Shown here one piece after another: positions 1 to 6,390 of a stretch of DNA of 14,262 nt. Below the pieces are notes generated by a model. That model made no database searches, was not told the origin of the DNA, and saw nothing but the letters and a program-made list of their open reading frames with translations. The stretch's first letter is position 1; the number at the start of each line of letters is the position of its first letter. The stretch is from Bacilli bacterium (GTDB lineage Bacteria; Bacillota_I; Bacilli_A; RF39; UBA660): the NCBI GenBank assembly GCA_016296185.1, contig JAEDJT010000037.1, forward strand, positions 1-14,262. The letters are read 5' to 3'. The position numbers and the translations under genes are program-made.

Positions 1-162
1 ACTATGATTGAAAAATATCCAGAAGAAATGATTGAAAGAGCTGTTAAAGGAATGCTTCCAAAAGGTCGTTTAGGAAGAGCTATGAGTAAGAAATTATTTG
101 TATATGCTGGACCTGATCATAATCAACAAGCTCAAAAACCAATCGAAATGAAAGTTAAATAG
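1..162 (+). CDS. rplM: 50S ribosomal protein L13, C-terminal part (5' end outside window)
   Basis: The window opens inside this gene; the last 53 codons are present and end in TAG. L13 is an early-assembly protein of the large ribosomal subunit. The visible part carries the conserved L13 end: a glutamate-rich helix, the block VKGMLPKGRLGRAMSKKL and the block YAGPDHNQQAQKP. It lies 13 bases before rpsI, the usual bacterial L13-S9 order, and the rpsI ribosome binding site overlaps its stop codon, so the two are surely cotranscribed. Promoter and N-terminus are outside the window. The identification is secure despite truncation by the window edge. Confidence 0.96.
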   Translation, partial: TMIEKYPEEMIERAVKGMLPKGRLGRAMSKKLFVYAGPDHNQQAQKPIEMKVK

Positions 163-175
163 GAGGTTTTAAGTT

Positions 176-595
176 ATGGCTAATAATAAAGTTTGGACTG
201 CTACTGGACGTAGAAAACGTTCTAGTGCACAAGTTAGATTAACTGCTGGTAAAGGTAATATTACTGTTAATGGTAAAGATGTAAATGAATACATGCCTTT
301 TGCAGTATTAGTAATGGATTTAAAACAACCATTAGTAGCAACTGGAAATGAAGATAAATTTGATATTGAAGTAACAGTTAAAGGCGGAGGATACTCTGGT
401 CAAACTGGTGCTATCAGATTAGGTATTGCTAGAGCTTTATTAGCTTTCGATGCTGATGCTGATCAATCTAGAGAAGATTCTTATAGAAAAGTCCTTAAAG
501 CTGAAGGTTTAGTTACTAGAGATGCTAGAAGTAAAGAACGTAAAAAACCAGGTCTTAAAAAAGCACGTCGTGCTCCACAATTCTCAAAACGTTAG
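176..595 (+). CDS. rpsI: 30S ribosomal protein S9
   Basis: S9 is a small-subunit protein whose C-terminal tail reaches towards P-site tRNA. The 139-residue product has near-normal length for bacterial S9 and shows family landmarks: ATGRRKRSSAQVRL near residues 9-22, the glycine-rich GGGYSGQTGAIRLGIARAL block around residues 70-89, and the basic tail ending in PQFSKR, the universal S9 terminus. The start is fixed by a perfect AGGAGG at 161-166, nine bases upstream. It forms the canonical rplM-rpsI operon and is closed by a hairpin terminator just downstream. Codon use includes more C-ending codons (TTC, ATC) than most neighbours, as expected for high expression. Stop is TAG. Confidence 0.98.
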   Translation: MANNKVWTATGRRKRSSAQVRLTAGKGNITVNGKDVNEYMPFAVLVMDLKQPLVATGNEDKFDIEVTVKGGGYSGQTGAIRLGIARALLAFDADADQSREDSYRKVLKAEGLVTRDARSKERKKPGLKKARRAPQFSKR

Positions 596-602
596 TAGTT
601 TT

Positions 603-629
603 AAAAACCACATTTTGTGGTTTTTTTTT
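603..629 (+). terminator. Rho-independent terminator of rplM-rpsI
   Basis: A ten-pair stem (603-612 with 616-625; core ACCACA/TGTGGT) closes a three-base loop and runs into a T tract ending at 629. It begins seven bases after the rpsI stop and separates this operon from the next gene, which has its own promoter. Confidence 0.93.
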
Positions 630-673
630 GTGTAAATATTTGTGTACAATTATATTTCTTTTTATCCTATATA

Positions 674-702
674 TTGCAATTAAATTTTAGTTTAAATATA
701 AT
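674..702 (+). promoter_or_regulatory. Sigma-A type promoter of the membrane protein gene
   Basis: TTGCAA at 674-679 and a perfect TATAAT at 697-702 are 17 bases apart. Predicted transcription start is near 709, which gives a short leader if the gene starts at GTG 730 but almost none if it starts at ATG 712. It lacks the TG of an extended -10, unlike most promoters here. Confidence 0.75.
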
Positions 703-713
703 ATAAATAAGAT

Positions 714-723
714 GGAAGGGTGG
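714..723 (+). promoter_or_regulatory. Ribosome binding site deciding the GTG start at 730
   Basis: A purine-rich SD element (GGAAGGGTGG) ends six bases before GTG 730. It lies inside the longer reading frame that begins at ATG 712, whose upstream sequence has no SD, so GTG 730 is the better start. Confidence 0.6.
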
Positions 724-729
724 ATGATA

Positions 730-1620
730 GTGGCTAATACTGAAGAAGAATTCGATAAGAGTTCTAATAATAATATTAAATATTTATTATGTTTTTGTAT
801 TTTCTTTATTCTTGGTGGAGTTCTAGGTATAATTATGACTACTAAGTATCTTGAATTACAAGATGAAGATGGCAATAATCTTACTATGAATGAAACAGAA
901 AATTCTATTGATATTACAGGTGATAAGGAATATGAAGCTACAATATCTTCATTAAAGAGTATTATATCTGCAAGTCCTGTTTTTTATAATTCTAACGGAT
1001 TTAAATCAGCTGAAATGAATAAAGATGATATGTTAAGTTATATTTATAAATATTTAATATCAGCTGAAAAATTTACTGATAGTACATTAGCAAATACTTA
1101 CTGGGGAAGTAGTTATTGTGAAAATGACTTCTTAGTTTCTTATGAATCTACTGATGATGGATCATCATACAGTTTAGGTATTTGTGAATTAAAAAATATT
1201 AGTATTAATGACATTAATGCAGCAGCTAAAAGTTTATTTGGTGTAGATAATGTTGATGTGTCAGGAGATTTTATGGCTACTGATAATACTAAGTGTATTA
1301 TTCAAGGAGAAAATTATGTTTGTGGTTTAGTTAATCCTGTAACTGGTATTACAGGTGAGTTAACTCCTAAATTTGATACATTAAAAGTTACAAAAGAAGA
1401 AGATGGATCTTTAATCATTTATGAAAAAGGATATTTAGTTGATACTAGAAGTAATGTTGTTAATCCAGATGATGGATATGATAATTATTACTTACATTCT
1501 TCTGATAGTAGTGCTTATTATTTTGAATTGAAGAGTGCTGATAATTTAACTTTTAAACATACTTTTAAAATGAATAGTGATAGATCTTATTATTTATTTA
1601 GTAGTGAAGTTGTAAAATAA
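730..1620 (+). CDS. Single-pass membrane protein of unknown function
   Basis: I do not recognise a family. From GTG 730 the product has 296 residues: a short acidic, Asn-rich cytoplasmic tail (1-16), one hydrophobic membrane segment (about 17-40, starting KYLLCFCIFF), and an outside domain of about 255 residues rich in Ser, Asp, Asn and Tyr. There is no cleavage-like site after the segment, so it is probably a type II anchored protein. The outside domain has four cysteines (about 130, 142, 179, 188) that could form two disulfides, and its last 70 residues look beta-rich. Start choice rests on the SD site and on promoter position; ATG 712 would add six residues. It is transcribed alone, between the rpsI terminator and a bidirectional terminator. 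No catalytic motif is visible. Confidence 0.8.
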   Translation: MANTEEEFDKSSNNNIKYLLCFCIFFILGGVLGIIMTTKYLELQDEDGNNLTMNETENSIDITGDKEYEATISSLKSIISASPVFYNSNGFKSAEMNKDDMLSYIYKYLISAEKFTDSTLANTYWGSSYCENDFLVSYESTDDGSSYSLGICELKNISINDINAAAKSLFGVDNVDVSGDFMATDNTKCIIQGENYVCGLVNPVTGITGELTPKFDTLKVTKEEDGSLIIYEKGYLVDTRSNVVNPDDGYDNYYLHSSDSSAYYFELKSADNLTFKHTFKMNSDRSYYLFSSEVVK

Positions 1621-1649
1621 AAAAAGAATAGTTTAACTATTCTTTTTTT
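1620..1649. terminator. Bidirectional terminator between membrane protein gene and murD2
   Basis: The stem GAATAGT/ACTATTC (1626-1632 with 1636-1642) is flanked by an A tract on the left and a T tract on the right, so it can end transcription from both directions. The right flank touches the murD2 stop codon (1648-1650), so two convergent genes share one hairpin. Confidence 0.9.
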
Positions 1650-2991
1650 AGTTATTTTTAATTAATTCTTTGTATTTATTTCCTTTTTCTATATAATTTT
1701 TGAAATAATTATAACTTGGAGCTGAAGGAGATAATAAACATATTGTTGATTTTTTTGTTATTTCTTTAGCTTTTATAACAGCTTCTTCTAATGTTTCTAC
1801 ATATATTATATTCTTACTTGTATTTTCTAGTTCTTTACCGATTTTGTATCCTGTTTCAGGCATGCATATTAAATTTTCTACGTTACTGCTTTTAAGGTAA
1901 TTAATTAAAGGATTATAATCAATACCTCTATCCATACCTCCGAATATTAATGTATTTACATTTTTAAGAGCTTCTATTCCTGATATTGTTGCTTCTGGAA
2001 TTGTTGCTATTGTGTCATTATAATATGTTATTTCATTAAATGTTCCAACTAGTTCTAATCTATGTTCTAGTCCTGTGAATTTATCTATTGTTTTTTTTGC
2101 TTTATTTAGGTCTAGATTTAATAGTTTAGCTACTGTACATACTACCATAATATTTTCTAGATTATGTTCACCTAATAATTTTCTATTATTATCATCTTCA
2201 TAAATTATTTCATTATTGTAATAAGCTTTATTTTCTTTAAGTGATGTGCAATTTTCATTATATTCTTTTTGTATTTTTAATATATTTTGATTATAGTTTT
2301 TGCTATTCATTATGTTATTTAAATTTTCATTATCTGAACAATATAATGCATAATCATTTTCTTTTTGATAATCAAACATATGTAGTTTACATTCATGATA
2401 ATGTTTAACACTTCCTGCATGATCTAAATGATCTTGGTATAAGTTTAAAATTATTCCTATATGTGGTGAATTTTTTACAAATTCTAATTGATGTGATGAC
2501 ATTTCAACTACAATGATTGTATCTTCATTAAAATCATCTATTTCATCAAATATTGGTGTTCCTATATTTCCAGCTAAGTATGTATTTTCATTTTGTTCTT
2601 TTATTACATTGTAAATTAATGTTGATGTTGTACTTTTTCCTTTAGTACCTGTTATTCCAATAACATTTTTTGAATCTACTTCTAGAAGAATTTCTAGTTG
2701 TGAGTAAATTTTATCTTTTATATCAGTTATATCAATATCTTTTAATGTAATACCAGGTGTTTTCATAATAATGTCATATTGATTTAAATTATTTAAGTAA
2801 TCTTCTCCATATACTGTTATTGCATTTGAATCATTATTTAGATCTTCTGATTTATCATTTTTATCAATAATAGTTATTTTTTGATTTGGTAAATGTTTTC
2901 TTATAAAATTATATGTTGATTTACCTTCTAATCCAAATCCTAAAATTGCTATATTTTTATCTTTAAATAATTCTATTATTTTATTTTGCAT
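1648..2991 (-). CDS. murD2: MurD-family ligase, likely UDP-MurNAc-L-Ala--L-glutamate ligase (MurD2)
   Basis: A Mur ligase that joins glutamate to UDP-MurNAc-L-alanine using ATP in the cytoplasm. Visible are an N-terminal nucleotide-sugar fold (ILGFGLEGKST, residues 16-26), the ATP loop GTKGKSTT (115-122), the central block NLYQDHLDHAGS (about 183-194), YNDTIATIPEA (about 304-314) and the C-terminal SPSAPSYNYF block. Length of 447 residues is normal for MurD. The loop has Lys where the usual MurD motif has Asn (GTNGK). The assignment as MurD2, which uses L-Glu instead of D-Glu, rests on the overlapping upstream murL, since that pairing defines the MurD2-MurL route. A normal D-Glu MurD cannot be excluded from sequence. 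Start: ATG 2991, with a weak SD (AAAGAG) about ten bases upstream; TTG 3000 is in frame but has no spacing for an SD. It overlaps murL by 11 bases, implying coupled translation. Confidence 0.88.
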   Translation of the reverse strand: MQNKIIELFKDKNIAILGFGLEGKSTYNFIRKHLPNQKITIIDKNDKSEDLNNDSNAITVYGEDYLNNLNQYDIIMKTPGITLKDIDITDIKDKIYSQLEILLEVDSKNVIGITGTKGKSTTSTLIYNVIKEQNENTYLAGNIGTPIFDEIDDFNEDTIIVVEMSSHQLEFVKNSPHIGIILNLYQDHLDHAGSVKHYHECKLHMFDYQKENDYALYCSDNENLNNIMNSKNYNQNILKIQKEYNENCTSLKENKAYYNNEIIYEDDNNRKLLGEHNLENIMVVCTVAKLLNLDLNKAKKTIDKFTGLEHRLELVGTFNEITYYNDTIATIPEATISGIEALKNVNTLIFGGMDRGIDYNPLINYLKSSNVENLICMPETGYKIGKELENTSKNIIYVETLEEAVIKAKEITKKSTICLLSPSAPSYNYFKNYIEKGNKYKELIKNN

Positions 2992-4339
2992 ATTTATCAA
3001 GCTCTTTTCTTATTAATTCTATATATTCCATTGGTATATTATGTTCATTATTGAATAATCTTTCGTAATTAGTATCTAGTTCTAATGGATATTTATTTTT
3101 ATAATAATTTAATAAATATGGTAATTCTTGATTATTTAATTTATTTATTGTTTTACTTGTAGCAAATCTTACTTCTTCGTATGTTCCTACACATTCAAAT
3201 GGTTTTGTTTCGCTGTATCCTAATAATTCGTCAAATGTTTTTATTAAGTTTTGATTTTCAAACATATCTTCACCAAATATTTTTACTAAATCTTCTTTGT
3301 ATAAATATGGACTTAATATTGTGTAAACAAATAAACATTTAGGACAATTACAGCACCATTTCCATGGTTGTGTTTTGCTTCCAACATTACAACTTTTAAA
3401 TATTTGATGATATTGTTTATAATTAGAGAATAACATTCCTATTTGATATTCTGTTAAAGGCCTTAATAAACTAAAATATTGTATGTCGATTTTAAAATAT
3501 TCTTTTGTATAGTTATTAAAATCATTTTCAAACTCGTAAGTTTTTGAATATTGATGATTTATCTTAGTACCTATTACTGTTGATTCGTTTGCACTTGATT
3601 CATTAGATAATGTAATAAATTTTTTATTATATAAATATGCTGTTATATATGATGTGAATGCTACGATAGCACTAAATGGAGTATGACCGTTTAAATATCC
3701 TTCTTTATTTAAATCTATAAGATTACTATCAATAGTTCTTTTTATTCCAACTATTTTATCTTGTTTATAACCTGCTACTTGTGCACATGATAAAGTTACT
3801 TCTTTAGGATTAATTATAAAACAATGATTATCTTCTTTATATGGTTTTAAAATTTCTAAAGAAACTGTTGAGTCTTTTCCTCCACCAATAGGTATTAAGT
3901 TTCCTTTTCCTATATAGTTTGGAATTTCTATATCTTTTTTATCTTTATTGCATGTTATAGTCATTAATTCGTCTTCAGATATATTTATGTTATTTACATA
4001 CATAAATTCTCCTAAACCATAATAATATAATTTTTTAAACCAATTTATTTGATTTTGATCTATATATCCAGCTTCTATTATGACATTTGGACTACATGTA
4101 CATTTATAATAACTTATTAATTCAACTAAACCTAAATTAAATATTAAATAGTCTAAGTAATCGTTTTTTTCTACATTAATATTTGGTATAGGTATAATTA
4201 TTTGTGGATTAAATATTGTTAATCCTGGTATTTCAAAATTAAAAGTAATTATTAAATTATTGTCTTTAATTTCTGAATTATATTTTTTATATATAAATGT
4301 TGTATATTTATTTCTTAATTCATTAAAATTTGAGTTCAT
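2981..4339 (-). CDS. murL: UDP-MurNAc-L-Ala-L-Glu epimerase (MurL)
   Basis: MurL, first characterised in Xanthomonas, inverts the terminal L-Glu of UDP-MurNAc-L-Ala-L-Glu to D-Glu with ATP cleavage to AMP and pyrophosphate, replacing glutamate racemase. The 452-residue protein shows the family landmarks I know: a PP-loop-like ATP site PIGGGKDSTVSLE (150-162), the block SNESSANES (245-253) followed by NHQYSKTYEFE (261-271), and a cysteine cluster WCCNCPKC (328-335) that may bind metal. It has no signal peptide or membrane segment, as expected for a cytoplasmic nucleotide-linked substrate. ATG 4339 is preceded by GGAGGG six bases upstream. It is the first gene of a two-gene unit with murD2 and the genes overlap, a context that strongly supports the function. 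The alternative is another PP-loop ATPase, but the motif set makes that unlikely. Confidence 0.87.
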   Translation of the reverse strand: MNSNFNELRNKYTTFIYKKYNSEIKDNNLIITFNFEIPGLTIFNPQIIIPIPNINVEKNDYLDYLIFNLGLVELISYYKCTCSPNVIIEAGYIDQNQINWFKKLYYYGLGEFMYVNNINISEDELMTITCNKDKKDIEIPNYIGKGNLIPIGGGKDSTVSLEILKPYKEDNHCFIINPKEVTLSCAQVAGYKQDKIVGIKRTIDSNLIDLNKEGYLNGHTPFSAIVAFTSYITAYLYNKKFITLSNESSANESTVIGTKINHQYSKTYEFENDFNNYTKEYFKIDIQYFSLLRPLTEYQIGMLFSNYKQYHQIFKSCNVGSKTQPWKWCCNCPKCLFVYTILSPYLYKEDLVKIFGEDMFENQNLIKTFDELLGYSETKPFECVGTYEEVRFATSKTINKLNNQELPYLLNYYKNKYPLELDTNYERLFNNEHNIPMEYIELIRKELDKYAK

Positions 4340-4362
4340 ATAAGTCCCTCCATATCAATAAT

Positions 4363-4371
4363 ATTATAGCA
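4363..4371 (-). promoter_or_regulatory. Extended -10 promoter of murL-murD2
   Basis: On the minus strand the sequence reads TGCTATAAT, a perfect TATAAT with the TGn extension, 24 to 32 bases before ATG 4339. No convincing -35 lies 16-18 bases upstream, which is compatible with an extended -10 promoter. Confidence 0.6.
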
Positions 4372-4448
4372 TATATATAGTATAATATATTTAATTAAAG
4401 TCCTTTTTTTACTTGTCTTTTGTATATATTTTAAAAATCAGTTTAATT

Positions 4449-4470
4449 TATAATGTATAATTTGTATAAT
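4449..4470 (+). promoter_or_regulatory. Cluster of -10-like elements upstream of the macrodomain gene
   Basis: Three exact TATAAT hexamers stand at 4449-4454, 4456-4461 and 4465-4470. None has a good -35 and none has a correctly spaced TGn extension. The first leaves the most reasonable leader before ATG 4487. Which one is used, if any, cannot be decided by eye. Confidence 0.35.
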
Positions 4471-4486
4471 TATTATAGGTGATATC

Positions 4487-5281
4487 ATGAATAAGGAAAA
4501 ATATTTAGATGTAGTATTAAATTTTTTATGTGATGAGAGTGGTATTGATAATAATGCTTCTAGTTTTGATGAAAAAGTTTCATTATGGAGAAAACTAGTT
4601 AATGAAAGAGATGTTAAAGATATTCCTGATGATGTTTTAGATGCAGAAGATAAATTTTTAAGATCTCAATTATTTAATAAAAAACTTACTAATGGTGAGG
4701 AATTAAAACCAGTAAATGAACTTATGGATATTGATATTAAACATGGAGATAAAATATGTTTATGGAAAGGTGATATAACTAGTATTTATTGTGATGCTAT
4801 TGTTAATTCTGGAAATTCTTCTATGCTTGGCTGTTTTATTCCTGAATGTAAATGTATTGATAATTGTATTCATTCTTTTAGTGGTATCAGACTTAGAAAA
4901 AAATGTAATGTCATTATGAATAATAGTGAATTAAAAGTATCTGATGTTTTAATTACTAGAGCTTATAATTTACCTTGTGATTTTATTATTCATACTGTAG
5001 GTCCAGAGATAAATGGTGATTTAACAAACGATGATAAAGAAGCATTAAAAAATACTTATATTAATATTTTAGATTGTGCTAAAAACAATTTAGTTAAAAC
5101 TTTAGTATTTTGTTGTATTTCAACAGGGGAGAATAAATTTCCTAAAAATGAAGCATGTAAAATTGCAGTAGATACTGTTAATGAATATTTAGATGTAAAC
5201 GATAAATTCTTTAGTAAAATTATTTTTGATGTATTTACAGATGAAGATTTTGACATTTATGAAGAATGTTTAACAAAATAA
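4487..5281 (+). CDS. Zinc-type macrodomain protein-ADP-ribose hydrolase
   Basis: Zn-dependent macrodomains remove ADP-ribose from proteins. The 264 residues have the family layout: a helical N-terminal part (1-88), then a macrodomain with GDIT (95-98), DAIVNSGNSSMLGCF (103-117), CIDNCIH (123-129), SGIRLR (132-137), IHTVGPE (168-174) and CISTGENKFP (210-219). In the family pattern GCFxPxHxCIDN, a Cys-His-Cys set holds zinc. Here the order is C116, C121, C123: the His is replaced by Cys, giving a possible all-Cys site. No partner genes of known Zn-macrodomain operons (SirTM, GcvH-like, lipoate ligase) lie in the window, so its target is unknown. ATG 4487 has an AGGTG SD five bases upstream. It is transcribed alone and ends in a shared bidirectional terminator. 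Confidence 0.88.
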   Translation: MNKEKYLDVVLNFLCDESGIDNNASSFDEKVSLWRKLVNERDVKDIPDDVLDAEDKFLRSQLFNKKLTNGEELKPVNELMDIDIKHGDKICLWKGDITSIYCDAIVNSGNSSMLGCFIPECKCIDNCIHSFSGIRLRKKCNVIMNNSELKVSDVLITRAYNLPCDFIIHTVGPEINGDLTNDDKEALKNTYINILDCAKNNLVKTLVFCCISTGENKFPKNEACKIAVDTVNEYLDVNDKFFSKIIFDVFTDEDFDIYEECLTK

Positions 5282-5307
5282 AAAAGAGATTATTATCTCT
5301 TTTTTTA
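5280..5307. terminator. Bidirectional terminator between macrodomain and phospholipase C-like genes
   Basis: Stem AAAAGAGAT/ATCTCTTTT (5282-5290 with 5295-5303) with a four-base loop TATT. The A tract on one side and T tract on the other serve both directions. It overlaps the stop codons of both converging genes (5279-5281 and 5305-5307). Confidence 0.92.
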
Positions 5308-6279
5308 ATACTCAAAATGTCTCATTGGTACGAAATCTTTTTCAAGTAATCCATTTGAATATGAAATATTAGGTATATGTTTTTTTACTTCAAGTAATGT
5401 TATTTCATTATTTAAATATTTGTTACATATATCTATTAATTTTTTACTTTTTTCTAAACTCATTTTATATAGATCTTCAAATGAATAGTTATATTTTAAC
5501 TTAATATTACATGGATTATTCCATTCTTTATGATTTTTATTTAACCATCTATCATCTGGATTTAAGTGTGTACTAAAACAACTTATCATTCCAAAACATT
5601 TATTTGTTATTTTGTCTAATAGAATATATATTGATCTTTTTATTCCAAATCTATCATTTATAGCTATTGAAGATAATGTTTTACAATATTTAATTCCTTT
5701 TTGATAATAGAAAGCAATATTATTTGCATCATATGTATCTTTATATGTTTTATTTATTAACTTACATAATTCATCTGAAAATTTAGGATTTTTAATAATA
5801 TCTTTTGAAATATTACAATATTTATAATCTTGTTTATAGTATTTTTTATAATATATTGCATCTAAATCTTTTTCTATATGATTATGTTCTCCTCTATACT
5901 TAAATGTTTTTTTATCATCTTTATTCCATGCTCCGCCTTTGTAAAATATAAATGGATGACATGTTGAATCTAATACATAATGTGTTATTGATCCATATAG
6001 ATATGATAAACATTCTGAATTATTTTCTAGACTTAATTGTTTCATATTTTTAAGGATGTTTATTAAATAGTTTTGTGTTTTATGTCTATGAGCATAATGT
6101 CCTAAATCATCTAAGTATTTTCCTTTAGCTATATTAAATCTGCAATAAAATAAATAATCATGACTTTGAGCAAAAGTATTAAAGATTATCTTAGTTTCTT
6201 CTATGTTTTTTTGTTCGTTTTTTTTAAGTTTTTTATATACTTCTTCTGAAAATACATGATGTGTTATTAATGATGGCAT
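5305..6279 (-). CDS. Zinc-dependent phospholipase C-like protein
   Basis: The 324-residue product resembles the Zn_dep_PLPC family (bacterial phospholipase C/nuclease S1-like all-helical fold). It begins MPSLITHHVFSEEV, with His at 7 and 8, and has further His/Asp positions suited to a trinuclear-type zinc site: SHD (39-41), HYAH (61-64), THYVLDSTCHPF (99-110) and HNHIEKDLD (122-130). The GSITHYVLDSTCHPF block is the most family-like part. Secreted phospholipases of this fold have a signal peptide; none is present here, so the protein is probably cytoplasmic and its substrate is open. ATG 6279 is supported by AGGTGA four bases upstream. It is a single-gene unit divergent from the AbiF-like gene. 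Activity is inferred only from fold and metal-type residues. Confidence 0.75.
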   Translation of the reverse strand: MPSLITHHVFSEEVYKKLKKNEQKNIEETKIIFNTFAQSHDYLFYCRFNIAKGKYLDDLGHYAHRHKTQNYLINILKNMKQLSLENNSECLSYLYGSITHYVLDSTCHPFIFYKGGAWNKDDKKTFKYRGEHNHIEKDLDAIYYKKYYKQDYKYCNISKDIIKNPKFSDELCKLINKTYKDTYDANNIAFYYQKGIKYCKTLSSIAINDRFGIKRSIYILLDKITNKCFGMISCFSTHLNPDDRWLNKNHKEWNNPCNIKLKYNYSFEDLYKMSLEKSKKLIDICNKYLNNEITLLEVKKHIPNISYSNGLLEKDFVPMRHFEY

Positions 6280-6301
6280 TCTTTCACCTACTTTTCATAT
6301 T

Positions 6302-6310
6302 ATTATAACA
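6302..6310 (-). promoter_or_regulatory. Extended -10 promoter of the phospholipase C-like gene
   Basis: The minus strand reads TGTTATAAT here, 23 to 31 bases before ATG 6279. No good -35 is seen. The same nine bases recur before rimO, the LRR gene and tRNA-Trp. Confidence 0.6.
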
Positions 6311-6355
6311 TAATGTCTAATTAATAAATATATCATTTAAATACCAGTTATTTTG

Positions 6356-6364
6356 TGATATAAT
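6356..6364 (+). promoter_or_regulatory. Extended -10 promoter of the AbiF-like gene and htrA
   Basis: TGATATAAT, with predicted start near 6371, gives a leader of about 20 bases before GTG 6391. It is divergent from the promoter at 6302-6310, with 45 bases between the two -10 regions. This leaves no space for a separate upstream RNA on the same strand. Confidence 0.6.
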
Positions 6365-6377
6365 CTTATAAGATAAT

Positions 6378-6385
6378 AGGGTGAT
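6378..6385 (+). promoter_or_regulatory. Ribosome binding site deciding the GTG start at 6391
   Basis: AGGGTGAT ends five bases before GTG 6391. No in-frame ATG stands near, and the ATG at 6384 lies in another frame and is followed by an early stop, so GTG is the likely start. Confidence 0.6.
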
Positions 6386-6390
6386 GCTAG

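Noticed and set aside
687..875. Minus-strand open frame of 62 codons across the promoter and 5' end of the membrane protein gene
   Set aside because: It overlaps a well-supported promoter and coding start, has no SD and its composition is that of the reverse of A+T-rich coding DNA.
4340..4486. A+T-rich divergent gap considered as a replication origin or regulatory RNA
   Set aside because: No DnaA-box cluster or stable stem is visible; alternating TA runs and -10-like hexamers explain it.
5056..5256. Minus-strand open frame inside the macrodomain gene
   Set aside because: It lies wholly inside conserved macrodomain coding sequence and has no own signals.
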